Notes: a model not told the origin generated them from the letters alone. A stretch of 18,525 bases of DNA from Zelonia costaricensis (GCA_030849075.1 JASAOO010003035.1:1-18525); one strand, 5' to 3'. Counted from the stretch's first letter, positions 1 through 8,856 are shown. Program-made: numbers and translations.

Positions 1-522
1 GAAGGTGGTGGGAGGAGGAAGAGGGGGGGGGCTCATGGATCCAAGTTGCCAGGGAGAGAAAAACACTCGCAGGGCAGAGATGTGAAAATTACGGGAAGCG
101 GGGAAACACCAAGACGGGAAACACGAGGGGGGGGGACATGAGCAAGACGGCTGCGGGCGTGGGCAGAGGAAGGGGGAGGTTGTGCTTCATCTTCGAAGTG
201 TACCGTGCTCTATTTGAGTGGCGAATCAAGTACATGGCAAGACACACTACTATTCTTGCCTTGCGCGCAACCATTCGCCCCATGCACACGAGCACACGCA
301 GGTCCTTCAGCGCCGCCGCCAAAACCAGGGGAGGGAGAGGAGCGAGAGATCCAGCTTGCAAAGACACGGGCCCACGCAGCTCAAGCCGAGGGAGGGGGGA
401 AAGAAAAAACGAAGGGAGCGGGGAGGTGTTCAAATCAAAGCAAAGCACCACGGGAGCACACAAGCACAAGAGAGCACGTACACACACGCACGCGTGCGAA
501 CAACAGGGAGAACCAGCAGAGG

Positions 523-536
523 ACACACACACACAC
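523..536. repeat. (AC)7 microsatellite
   Basis: Seven AC units in the AG-free stretch downstream of LRRC56. Confidence 0.85.
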
Positions 537-828
537 GAAGCGGGAAAGAGAGTAACATAAGAGTTGCTGCGAGGCGGACGTGGATATAAAGCGGCGGCTC
601 AACAGGACAGGAGGGACGGGGGGAAAGTCTCAAGAGGAGCAGTTCAAACGAGGAATATGGGGAAGACGACGGGATTGACGGGAGGCACGTTCCAAAGGCG
701 AAAACGGAGAAAACGAAGACGGAACCAACAACAACAACAAAAACAGAAGGTATTTCAATACTGTACAGCGTCGCTGAGATCAAGCTGGAAGCGCGCGGGG
801 GAAGGGNGGAAGGGTCTCGCGTGCGCCT

Positions 829-844
829 CCCCCCCCCCCCCCCC
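829..844. repeat. C16 homopolymer (G16 in sense RNA)
   Basis: Sixteen consecutive C on the plus strand, 22 nt from an unresolved base (N at 807). It stands out because the surrounding plus strand is purine-rich. Its length is likely to be unreliable in assembly. Confidence 0.9.
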
Positions 845-1022
845 AAGAAGCACACGAGCGCAAAAAACACAAGAAAGACTCGTACAAGCATACATGCACT
901 TCTACAGAAGGAGAGAAGAAGGCAAGGGACAGTCGTCACACGGCAGAGGCGGACTTGCACAGCAGAAAAAAAGAGAGACGAAACACATGCAGCCCTCGCA
1001 CGCCTGGAGCGGCTTGCTCCCG

Positions 1023-3782
1023 TCACTCGCGCGCGGCCCTGGCCATGCGCATCCGCTGTCGGGACAGCTCCGTTCGCAGCTCCTTGTCGAAGTTGTCGCA
1101 CGGCGCGGCCGCGGCGGCCGCCTCCTCGTCCTCCTCATCCGACACGCAACTCAACCGCCGCTGCCGGTCGAGTGGGGACATGGACGCCACGTCCGCCGCA
1201 CCCGTTGCGGACGCCGAGGCCGAGGCCGCGTGCGAGCGCAGCAGCAGCGCCGACTTGAAGTTCTCCCACTCCTCCTCCTCGCTGTCGTCGGCGAGCAGCG
1301 CGGCGATGCGAGCCTCCTCGTCGACCTCGCCGAGGCTGGCGGACCGGTGCGTCGCGGTGGCGAGACACATGCCAGGGTCGCTGTCATAGCGGTTGCTGAG
1401 CGGCGTGCAGGATATGCGCAACGTGCCGCCAGCTGCTGGCAGGCCGCACTCATCCGCAGCGGCGGCCGTCGCACCGACGGGCGGGGTGGAGGGCAGGGAC
1501 GGAGAGGCGACGCGGCGGCGCAGGCTCGTGGTCGCACTGCCGGCCAGCAACAGGCCCGTCGTCAGCGACGAGGCGTCCGTTGCACAACTCGTCGCGGAGC
1601 CGAGGCGGACGGGGCCACGGGCCCACAACGAGGACGTCGACGGCCGCGTGGCGCCCATCGCGGTGGCGGGCGCCAGGCGTGGCCGCGCCCCGCTGCAGGA
1701 GGTGGACGGCCGCGTGTACGCGCTGCCATTGGCGGCGTCGACGGCGGCGAGCAGCGGGTCGAAGGCGTCCGTCTCCCGCACCAGCGCCTCGACAAGCTGG
1801 AGCTCCTCGGCGAGGGCGTCATCGAGCGGGTCGATGTGCACCGACGACGGCACCACCACGAGCGGCGTCGCACACGACACGGCAGACGCGTCGGGGGCCT
1901 CCTCGATCGGCGCGTCGTTGAGGGTCTGCAGCTCCGGCATCACAAAGTGGACCCAGCGCGCCAGCACCCGCGAGAACGGGACACGAGCACCGCCGTCCAC
2001 CGCACCGGGCTGCTCCTCTGGCGCCGCCCGGCTGTCCACGTCGGCGGTGTCTGCCGCCTTGGAACGCTCGCGAGCCTCGTCCTCCTCCTTCGCGAGTGCC
2101 GCCCGCACGCGACCCTGATGCTCGCACGTGAGCGGGTTGCCCAGCAGTGACAGGGAGCGCACGCCGCGCAGGGCGGCGAGGACAGACCCAAGCGCCACCG
2201 CGTCGTCCAGCAGGTTGCCCTCCACATCGAGCACCTTCAGTGTGGCCGAGAGGCCCATGATCGGGGACAGGTCGCTGACGTGGTTGAAGGGCAGGTAGAG
2301 CTCCACCAGCGACGGGCAGCACGAGGCGATGCCGCGGACCTCGGTGAGGTGGCAGCTGTTCAGCCAGAGGTACTTGAGCGCGTAGAACCCCGTGCCCAGC
2401 TGCCGGAGCCGGGGAATGCGCGAGCTGCTCAGCTTCAGCGACGTGAGCCGCGGCAGCTGCGCGCCGATCTGGTCGACTCCAATCATCGCGTCGGCGTCGA
2501 TCCGCAGCTGAGTGGCCAGGACGAGCTCCAGGTCCTCCCAGCCGGTCCAGTCGCGCAGCACCTCGGCGGTGATGAGGCGACCCTGATACGGCTCGACCAC
2601 CTCCTCGCTCACCCGACCGCCCGCCCCACTGCTCCTGGTGCTGGGCCCACGCGCCGCGGCCTCCAGCCTCAGCTGCTGCAGCTGCGCCTGCGTCACAACC
2701 GCCGCGGCATCGACGCTGTCATCGAAAACAAGGCACTGCGCATCCGCCGCGCCGGCGCCGTTCACCGTCGCGGACCGCTCCGCGGCAGCACCGCCATCAC
2801 CGCAGCCGACGCCGAGGCTGCCGCTGTGCCGGCGGCCATCGCGACGCCGCTGCATCGCCGGCGGCGTCACCGCCTCCACCGCGCCGGCCTGCGCCACGCC
2901 GCTGCCGCCGAGGTGGACGGAGGAGGCACAGTAGCTGATCGCGCCGCGACTGCTCGTGCTGTTGTTGCAGCTGCTGCCGGCGCTGCTGCCACGCAGCCGC
3001 CGGCCGCCGCCGCTGTGCACCGCCGCCCCGTCGTCCTCGTCCTCCTCCTCCTCGTTGTCGGCCTCCCGCTCCTCAGAGACGCGCAGGGACAAGGTGGACG
3101 ACGTGAGGCCGCACGAGTTCGCCGCCGCGGTCGGCTGGCCCAGCGCCCGCCGCGTCCGCGGTGGGGGCAACGTGCTGCTCGCCAGGCTGTGCTGCGTGTC
3201 GGCGGAGCTGACCATGCGGTGGCGCTTGCTGGTGCCGACGCTGTGGAGAAGCGAGGCCCCGCTGGCCATCGCCGCGGCGCACTGGGCCGCGCACCACGCA
3301 TCCGCCACCGCGTCCTCTGGTGGTACCGGCAGCGGGCTGGCGCGGCGTGGTCGGCGGCTCAGGCACGGCTCCACGACCGTTGCGGCGGCCGCCCCGCTGC
3401 CTACGCGTGGGAGCGCGCCATCGTGAGGGCCGTGCGGTGCCGACATCGGCGGCCGCGCCGTCGCCTCCTGCACGAGGCTCGGCGGCCACGCCTCGGACAG
3501 CCGGCCTGCCTCCTCCTCCGTGAGGCTGTTCGAGATGGGGGCCAGCCGCGCAGGCGGCGGAGGCGACACGCGCGCCATGTTCGACCGCGCAAACAGCCGC
3601 GGGCGTTGCGGTGCCACGGCGGCAGTCGCAGACGACGGCGGCGGCGGCGTGACGACGCCGCGGGGCGGGCCCAGCGGGGACGAGGTGGTCGCCTCCTTGC
3701 GCGCGGACGACAACAGCAGCTGCGCAGCCGCCGTCGCTGCTGACGGGGGCGCCGAGAGTTGCTCCGGTGAAAAAGAGCTCAT
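1023..3782 (-). CDS. LRRC56: LRRC56-like leucine-rich-repeat protein (flagellar dynein-arm assembly factor)
   Basis: Open frame of 919 residues from ATG (3782) to TGA. Residues about 415-555 hold leucine-rich repeats in the LRRC56 order: LPRLTSLKLSSSRIPRL, then LKYLWLNSCHL, LVELYLPFNHVSDLSPI, LKVLDVEGN and LSLLGNPL. A cap motif, MPELQTLND, lies near residues 615-623, followed by the post-LRR helix ELQLVEALVRETDAFDPLL (about 657-680), which also has a counterpart in animal LRRC56. Two RPSTS motifs come next. The first 400 residues and most of the C-terminus are low-complexity Ala/Ser/acidic sequence; the tail has DDSEEEEWENF and a basic end. Known of the family: LRRC56 travels with intraflagellar transport and is needed to load outer dynein arms, including in Trypanosoma brucei; human defects cause a ciliopathy. 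The start is supported because no other ATG occurs for 1.6 kb upstream. The protein is much longer than the roughly 540-residue human one because of the disordered arms. Orthology is inferred from recalled motifs, not from a search. Confidence 0.85.
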   Translation of the reverse strand: MSSFSPEQLSAPPSAATAAAQLLLSSARKEATTSSPLGPPRGVVTPPPPSSATAAVAPQRPRLFARSNMARVSPPPPARLAPISNSLTEEEAGRLSEAWPPSLVQEATARPPMSAPHGPHDGALPRVGSGAAAATVVEPCLSRRPRRASPLPVPPEDAVADAWCAAQCAAAMASGASLLHSVGTSKRHRMVSSADTQHSLASSTLPPPRTRRALGQPTAAANSCGLTSSTLSLRVSEEREADNEEEEDEDDGAAVHSGGGRRLRGSSAGSSCNNSTSSRGAISYCASSVHLGGSGVAQAGAVEAVTPPAMQRRRDGRRHSGSLGVGCGDGGAAAERSATVNGAGAADAQCLVFDDSVDAAAVVTQAQLQQLRLEAAARGPSTRSSGAGGRVSEEVVEPYQGRLITAEVLRDWTGWEDLELVLATQLRIDADAMIGVDQIGAQLPRLTSLKLSSSRIPRLRQLGTGFYALKYLWLNSCHLTEVRGIASCCPSLVELYLPFNHVSDLSPIMGLSATLKVLDVEGNLLDDAVALGSVLAALRGVRSLSLLGNPLTCEHQGRVRAALAKEEDEARERSKAADTADVDSRAAPEEQPGAVDGGARVPFSRVLARWVHFVMPELQTLNDAPIEEAPDASAVSCATPLVVVPSSVHIDPLDDALAEELQLVEALVRETDAFDPLLAAVDAANGSAYTRPSTSCSGARPRLAPATAMGATRPSTSSLWARGPVRLGSATSCATDASSLTTGLLLAGSATTSLRRRVASPSLPSTPPVGATAAAADECGLPAAGGTLRISCTPLSNRYDSDPGMCLATATHRSASLGEVDEEARIAALLADDSEEEEWENFKSALLLRSHAASASASATGAADVASMSPLDRQRRLSCVSDEEDEEAAAAAAPCDNFDKELRTELSRQRMRMARAARE

Positions 3783-3851
3783 CGTGAGTCAAGCAAGGGG
3801 GAAAGGGCAGAGAATCTAGTGCGGCACAAGCGCAAGGCAGACCCTAGCCCC

Positions 3852-3878
3852 GTGTGTGTGTGTGTGTGTGTGTGTGTG
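3852..3878. repeat. (GT)n microsatellite, 27 nt
   Basis: Uninterrupted GT dinucleotides, read as CA in the sense RNA. It lies 70 nt upstream of the LRRC56 start. Confidence 0.95.
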
Positions 3879-3923
3879 CCTGTGTAGTCCTCGCTTCTAC
3901 AGAGCTTCCAGCGGTTGCAGGAG

Positions 3924-3969
3924 CTAGCGAAGAAGGCAGAAGCGGGGCGGGCACAGACAGCAAGTGGCG
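3924..3969 (-). promoter_or_regulatory. Candidate proximal spliced-leader acceptor for LRRC56
   Basis: A C/T-rich stretch over plus 3931-3957 ends at CTAG, with AG at 3925-3924 and the preceding 44 nt AG-free. The resulting leader (141 nt) would carry the CA repeat and no ATG. Confidence 0.35.
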
Positions 3970-4144
3970 CTACACAGAGCCGAACTGCGCGAGCGATGCA
4001 ATGGGGACGCGCGGAGGGGTGTGTGTGGGTGGAAGTTGGTGCGGTGCTCAAAGGGGGAGGGAGGAAAGACAATCAAACGAGGGCGACAGTCCTCTCACAC
4101 GCCTTGGCAACGGCTCTAGAGAAAAATCGAAGGGTGAAGGGGGT

Positions 4145-4195
4145 CTGCGGTGGTGGTGGTGGTGGAAGGGGGAGAAGGAGAGGCGAATTGTGAGC
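4145..4195 (-). promoter_or_regulatory. Candidate alternative spliced-leader acceptor for LRRC56
   Basis: A pyrimidine tract including a CCA repeat is followed by CCGCAG, with AG at 4146-4145 and no AG in the preceding 48 nt or so. The resulting leader would be 362 nt and ATG-free. Confidence 0.4.
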
Positions 4196-4250
4196 CTTTG
4201 CAAGCACGCGGTTCTTCTGGGAGACGGCCAAGACGAGACGGATCCGTGTT

Positions 4251-4290
4251 CTGCGCGATCAGGGAGGGAGGGGGTTGGGGGGAACAGCGA
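4251..4290 (-). promoter_or_regulatory. Candidate major spliced-leader acceptor for LRRC56
   Basis: The sense strand has a C/T tract (plus 4258-4284) followed by GCGCAG, with AG at 4252-4251. It is preceded by 290 nt containing no AG. A transcript starting here would have a 468-nt leader with no ATG before the LRRC56 start. Confidence 0.45.
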
Positions 4291-4601
4291 AAAAGAGAGT
4301 AACCAAACCGCACACGTGAAGGAAAGAAGGAAAAACAAAAACGCGGAGAAATCGAAGTGCAATGGCAGGCGCGGTGGGATGGGAGGGGGGAGGGGGGATG
4401 TGAGGCAGGTGTCAGGGTTCCACGGACAACGTTCAGCAATACACGCAAAGTGGGAGCAAAGGGGGGAAGGGGGGGGACACGGAGCACGGGGCAAAGCAAA
4501 AGGAAAAAGAAAATAAAGAGAAGACGCGCGCAATTGGCAGTCCTTCGCGTAATCGCGCACGCCGATCACGACGCAAAGCCGCCACGCTGCGTGTGTGATT
4601 T

Positions 4602-4625
4602 TGTGTGTGTGTGTGTGTGTGTGTT
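4602..4625. repeat. (TG)12 microsatellite
   Basis: Uninterrupted TG dinucleotides inside the ATG-free region upstream of LRRC56. Confidence 0.95.
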
Positions 4626-5033
4626 TGCTTTCCTTCTCCAGGCGGCTCTACACGACCCGACGAAGACGTGAGCGGGGCGAGATGGGAGAGGGGGACCAAA
4701 AGGAAAAAAAAAGAAAAGAAGAGAGCGAGGGATGGACGTGGGGGGCTGGAGAGGGTGGTGGTGGGTGTGGGGAGGCGGGCAGGCAACGGTACGGGCCTCG
4801 CGCACCAGGGCGCCGGGGAAGGGGAGGAAAGGCGAGAGACCAACGTGTATGTGCCTCGTCGCAGCAACCCCCACCGCCACGTTGTGTGCCGCTCACGGTA
4901 GGTGAACAACAAAAAAAAAGAATGGAGGGCCGAGTAGTGGTGAAAGGGGGAAGTAGTTGTGGGGCTGCGGTTTTCGGAAAGCCCGCAGACAGGAAAGGAA
5001 GGGAAGGAGATGCCGTCCACTGATGGAGGTGTT

Positions 5034-5046
5034 TGTGTGTGTGTGT
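5034..5046. repeat. Short TG microsatellite
   Basis: Thirteen nucleotides of alternating TG in the spacer between the IQ gene and LRRC56. Confidence 0.85.
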
Positions 5047-5261
5047 ATGCTCACCTGCCTCGCTGACTCGCTCTCGGCAGCCGCCACCTTTCTTTTTTCT
5101 TTTTTTGTTTCGTGTTGTGGGAGCAGTGGTGGTTGCGGTGTGTGGAGGGTGTCCCAAGACGAAAGCGGCGCAAGTTCTGCCTATGCAGTCGCGGAAGAGG
5201 GGGAGGGGGGTAAAGTACGCTGCAGGCGGAGCGGCAAGAGTCGTTGCGGTGACGTGCGCGC

Positions 5262-5273
5262 GTGTGTGTGTGT
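5262..5273. repeat. Short GT microsatellite
   Basis: Six GT units, preceded by a CG-rich alternating stretch. Confidence 0.85.
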
Positions 5274-6493
5274 TTATGAAGGGGGGAGGGAGGCGAGTAC
5301 CGCAAGAAGACAGAGCGCAGACGACGAGTTGACAAGGATTGTGTGTAGAGGGGGACCGGGGGGTCGGGGAAGAGGGAAATCGCATTGGAACCGTCAAACA
5401 AAGGCGGCTAGCGGTGAGACCCGGAGGGAGACGCACGGCGGCATGCTGCGAACGAGACCTCTCGCAAGCAAGCAGCCAGAACGCGAGGGGCGGAGAGCAG
5501 GCCCATATGCGTGGGGGTAAGGGAGGGGGGCTGCGTGGTGGCCCAGCCTCACCAAGACGTTGCGTACACTCCGCACCCCACCGGCCACGTAACGAAGCCG
5601 TCAATTCCCTCGCCGCGCCTCACGCGGCCGAGGCGTCGAGTGGCGCGATGCGTGAAACGAGAGGCGAGAGCGGCTCATCGACCACGGGCTTTGGGTCCCT
5701 GGCTTCCTTGGGTGAACTTGGGCTATGTGTATTCCAAGGGAGGGGGTGGCGCAGAGACTGCGTCGCATCACGTCGGGAAAAGAGAAAGCTGAGAAGAGGT
5801 CCGGTAGCGCGGCCGAGATGGGGAGGGGAGAACAAGAACACGGGACAGGGAGGCACGCGAAGAGGGAGACGTGAGTGCGTGGGGTTTCGCCTCAACGCAG
5901 TCCACACGGAAAGCGAAAGAACGACACGACTGCTTCCGCCACCGCCCACCTCGACCACGCAAACGCTCTTCATGGCACATAGACAAACAGGAGGGAGGGA
6001 AAAGGGAAAACAATGAAGGGGCGAAAAGGGAATCGACGTGCCCGGACGCTGCAGACGCAGGCGTCCCCCTCAAGCGCACGCTTCCCTCTGCCGAGAACCT
6101 TGAAAAGAAAGCGGCTGCCGCACATCTACGTGGGCCCTGACGGGGAGTACTGTACATGAATTCAGAGTTGCTTTGGCGTGTACACTCTTGCTACCCCTTC
6201 CCCTCTCTCTCAGGCAACACCCCACACAGCACCGCGGCGTGTGGGGCGGAGCAGCGAGAGAGGTGCGAGGGGGGGGGGGCGGCGGCACCCAGTGAAAGCC
6301 CGGGTTGCCTTGCGCATAAAACACGAGGACTGTAAACGCGGAAAAAAGGTGAAACGCAAGAGAGAAAGTGACCGCAGGGAGGGGAGGGCGGAGGACATCG
6401 AGGAACGGCGTGCCGAGACAGGTGCCAAAGCGGCAGAACAGGGAGAACACGAGAACAGCCTGCGTCGCTGCTTCCACCACGTACACACCAAAG

Positions 6494-6511
6494 CACACAC
6501 ACACACACACA
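6494..6511. repeat. (CA)9 microsatellite
   Basis: Opposite orientation to the other repeats in this spacer, so it is GT in the sense RNA. It lies in the presumed 3'UTR of the IQ gene. Confidence 0.9.
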
Positions 6512-6990
6512 AATGGCGCAAGAGCGCCCGCACACACCAAAAAGAGAGAATGACTACACTCTCGACCACGGAGGCAACGAGAACGCGATTCGTCAGCAGC
6601 ATCCGCCGTTCTCGGTGGCTGGATCAGTTGCTGAAGAGTGGCACACGCGAAAAGCACGCAACAAGGGATGCGAGAAAGAACCCACAGACACGCACAGGCG
6701 GTGTTTTCGCGGAGCGCCTAGTGTACATTCGACTGAGACAGCGCGTTGTCTCTCCTGGTGCCCCTCTCTCGTGGTACCCCACACCCCTCTCCCCTCCTCC
6801 CGTGCGCCAACTTGTGAGAGCAGCACACAGGGATGGGGTGAGAGGGGGGGGAGCTGAGAGAAGGACCAGGGGCGGGAGAGACGAGAAGGTGCCGAGCTGC
6901 TCACAACAGGGGAAACGGGCAGCACACCACAGGCGAGGACACGCACGGCAATGGAGGGCACGGCAGCGAGGGTCGGAGGGGGGGAGCCGC

Positions 6991-8856
6991 TCAGATTTCC
7001 CGGAATGTGATGCTGCCCCGCTTCGCCGGGGTGCTGGACGTGGACTCGCACGCAAGAGCTCCCCCTGCAGGCGACCTCGCCGCAGACGACCCGGAGGCGG
7101 GCGACGCCGCGGCGGACGAGCAGGAGACGGACGCGTTGCCCTGCGTCGGCGTCGCGGGCACCACTCGTGATGGGTGGAAGCGGCCGACACACTTGCGCAC
7201 GGTGACGCTGGTCGGGACAAAGCGGAAGTACACGTGGCGGCGCTCCTTCTCCTTCTCGTGCTGCTCCAGGAGGTTCATCTCCTTCCACCGCAGCTCCCGC
7301 TCCCGCGCGATGTGCGCCTGGATCAGCCCGTACGGCGGCGGCGTCGGCTCGCGCTGCGCGGCCGCGTACGACGGGGACAGGATGCCGGTGTGCCGCAGAC
7401 GGAACCAGTGCCAGCACCGCTGAATGCACGTCGCGCTCGCGTCCATGAGCTCTCGCTGCCACACCGCCTCTATCTTCAGCTCCTCGATCTTCTCGGCGCT
7501 GCGCCGCGCGAGGCGGGCACGCACCTGGTCCTCGACTCGGGCATGGCGGAGGTGCATGCGACGGATGAGCACGTACATGCGGAACGTCCGTGCGATGATG
7601 CGGGCCGTCTTGTTGAAGTACTCGTCCGTCAGCTGTCGCGTGCGCACCTTGATAGGGGCCTGCGTGCTACGGTACACCCGCTGCACCACGCCCGCGTTGA
7701 AGTCGAGGTCCTCGTGGCGCAGACCCTCCGTCTTCCACTGGGCACGCGAGAGGGCCTCGGGGGAGGCAAGCGCCTCGGCGCGCTGCGCGTTGCGCTCCCG
7801 CATTGCGGCGTTGGCGGCCTCGACCTCGCCCTGCGATGGAGCCTTCACCGGCGCCCGCTCCTCGCGGAACTGGAGCAGTGTGCGGCTCGGGCCCGCCTCC
7901 CCGCTCGGGGAGGACAGGATTTCGCCGCCGCTGGTGACCTTGTCCGCCGCCAGGGCGCGGCTCGGGCGGCGCCAGGGGAAGTAGGGCCGGTGCCGCGTCG
8001 TCTCTGGCTGCGGCAGCGCAGGCGGCCACTCGTCCACCGGCACCCCCGTCACGGCGCACGTCTGCCGCTCCTTCTCGCGGAGGTGCCACCGCACCCACCG
8101 CTGGATCAGCATCGCCGCGCCGTCGAAGCGGCACTGCTGCCAGTAGATGATGTTCGTGGTGTTCTGCACGTGCTCCGCGATGTAGCGCGCCGTGCACTCG
8201 CCGGCCCACTGCTCGCGAATCGCGTGCAGCCGCCGACGCTGCCAGCGGGCCTGCAGGGAGCGCCACCAGCACTGGATGCGGCGGGCCCGGTTGTTGAGCA
8301 CGTCATCCAGCAGACGCGCCTGACGCAGCCGGCGGCGGCACAGGACGCCGCGCCACATGCGGCTCACCTCCCGCTGCGCCCGATGCTGCCGCTCGCCAGC
8401 AGACGTCACGTCGTTCGCGAAGACCGGCGGCGGCCGCGCCGGCCGCTTCACCCGCGGCGGCAGGTCGCTCGGGGGCTGCGGCGGGGCGTGTAGGGTGCGC
8501 ACGTGGTAGTCCACATCCTCGTACATCCCGGGGTGCACCACGGCCTCGTTGGCGAGGACGAGGGCGCCGTGGCTGGCACCGCGGTTGCCACTCGACGCGC
8601 CGGCCGCGGCCGGGATGTACTTGATCGTGACGCCGGCGCTCGCTTTGATGAGAGCCACTTCGTTCATTGTGCCGCCGCCCGCAGCGGGGGCGGCCGCGGA
8701 GGACGGGCTGCCAGTGGGGGTCGCGAAGGGGTTGCTGCCGCGCTTGGCGACCGCGGCGTCTACCGGGTTCGTCGAGGCGCTGTCAACGCGCGGGTCGGCG
8801 GTGGGCTGGAACGGCGGGGTGCGCTCCCACGCGTTGGTCGTAAATGGCGCACTCAT
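6991..8856 (-). CDS. IQ-motif (calmodulin-binding type) protein, function unknown
   Basis: Open frame of 621 residues from ATG (8856) to TGA. Three clear IQ-type helices are visible: RARRIQCWWRSLQARW (about 189-204), AAMLIQRWVRWHLRE (about 246-260) and ATCIQRCWHWFRLRH (about 474-488). Degenerate copies are MWRGVLCRRRLRQ (about 167-180) and TARIIARTFRMYVLIRR (about 416-432). Such helices bind calmodulin or calmodulin-like light chains. Charged helical sequence, probably coiled coil, follows near 510-550 (RERELRWKEMNLLEQHEKE). The N-terminus (1-85) and C-terminus (about 575-621) are Ala/Ser/Pro-rich and probably disordered. No motor, kinase or membrane segment is visible. IQ proteins of this type in flagellates are often cytoskeletal or axonemal, but I cannot assign this one to a named family. 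The start is supported by a pyrimidine tract and AG about 100 nt upstream with no ATG between. The window's longest spacer follows its stop codon. Confidence 0.85.
   Translation of the reverse strand: MSAPFTTNAWERTPPFQPTADPRVDSASTNPVDAAVAKRGSNPFATPTGSPSSAAAPAAGGGTMNEVALIKASAGVTIKYIPAAAGASSGNRGASHGALVLANEAVVHPGMYEDVDYHVRTLHAPPQPPSDLPPRVKRPARPPPVFANDVTSAGERQHRAQREVSRMWRGVLCRRRLRQARLLDDVLNNRARRIQCWWRSLQARWQRRRLHAIREQWAGECTARYIAEHVQNTTNIIYWQQCRFDGAAMLIQRWVRWHLREKERQTCAVTGVPVDEWPPALPQPETTRHRPYFPWRRPSRALAADKVTSGGEILSSPSGEAGPSRTLLQFREERAPVKAPSQGEVEAANAAMRERNAQRAEALASPEALSRAQWKTEGLRHEDLDFNAGVVQRVYRSTQAPIKVRTRQLTDEYFNKTARIIARTFRMYVLIRRMHLRHARVEDQVRARLARRSAEKIEELKIEAVWQRELMDASATCIQRCWHWFRLRHTGILSPSYAAAQREPTPPPYGLIQAHIARERELRWKEMNLLEQHEKEKERRHVYFRFVPTSVTVRKCVGRFHPSRVVPATPTQGNASVSCSSAAASPASGSSAARSPAGGALACESTSSTPAKRGSITFREI

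Larger units (their letters stand above)
1..1022. other. 3' flank of LRRC56 and signal region for the next downstream gene
   Basis: No credible coding sequence. It is purine-rich on the plus strand, so pyrimidine-rich in sense RNA. It contains an N at 807, a C16 run (829-844), a CA repeat (523-536) and a 185-nt stretch (382-566) with no AG on the sense strand. The last is a probable polypyrimidine and splice-acceptor region for a gene that starts beyond the left edge. The apparent 223-residue frame over 430-1101 begins with GTG and overlaps the LRRC56 stop. Confidence 0.6.
3783..6990. other. 3.2-kb spacer between IQ gene and LRRC56 (3'UTR plus long 5' region)
   Basis: No convincing gene on either strand. 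The sense (minus) strand is strongly pyrimidine-rich. The part next to LRRC56 (3783-5382) lacks any ATG, which fits 5' untranslated or splice-signal sequence. The part next to the IQ gene (5383-6990) contains many ATGs and is probably its 3'UTR. Several CA/GT microsatellites, G- and C-runs and a CCA repeat (sense; 4149-4165) occur. Open frames here translate to Pro/Ser/Leu or Cys-Val repeats, and several lack an ATG start. A degenerate retroposon in the 3'UTR could not be excluded by eye. Confidence 0.7.

Noticed and set aside
564..2150. Plus-strand frame of 528 codons
   Set aside because: It runs antisense through the LRRC56 C-terminal half and its 3' flank; the product is Arg-rich shadow sequence caused by high GC3 on the other strand.
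2280..3743. Plus-strand frame of 487 codons antisense to LRRC56
   Set aside because: It is Arg/Ala-rich with no domain, fully opposite a gene with recognisable LRRs.
4433..5020. Minus-strand frame of 195 codons
   Set aside because: GTG start, no ATG on this strand in the region, low complexity.
4648..5604. Minus-strand frame of 318 codons in the large spacer
   Set aside because: It starts with TTG, has no ATG below 5383, and is Pro/Ser/Thr-His low complexity created by pyrimidine tracts and microsatellites.
5768..6157. Minus-strand ATG frame of 129 codons
   Set aside because: Ser/Arg/Pro-rich, no domain, no convincing pyrimidine tract with AG directly upstream on the same strand; most likely 3'UTR sequence.
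6070..6657. Hydrophobic minus-strand frame of 195 codons
   Set aside because: It begins with GTG and contains no ATG; the Cys-Val run comes from the CA microsatellite.
5383..6990. Degenerate retroposon (SIDER-type) in the 3'UTR
   Set aside because: Such elements are common in Leishmania 3'UTRs, but I could not recognise a signature by eye; a search with SIDER profiles would decide.
7174..8493. Plus-strand frame of 439 codons antisense to the IQ gene
   Set aside because: It lies entirely within the IQ gene; the composition is a codon-bias artefact.
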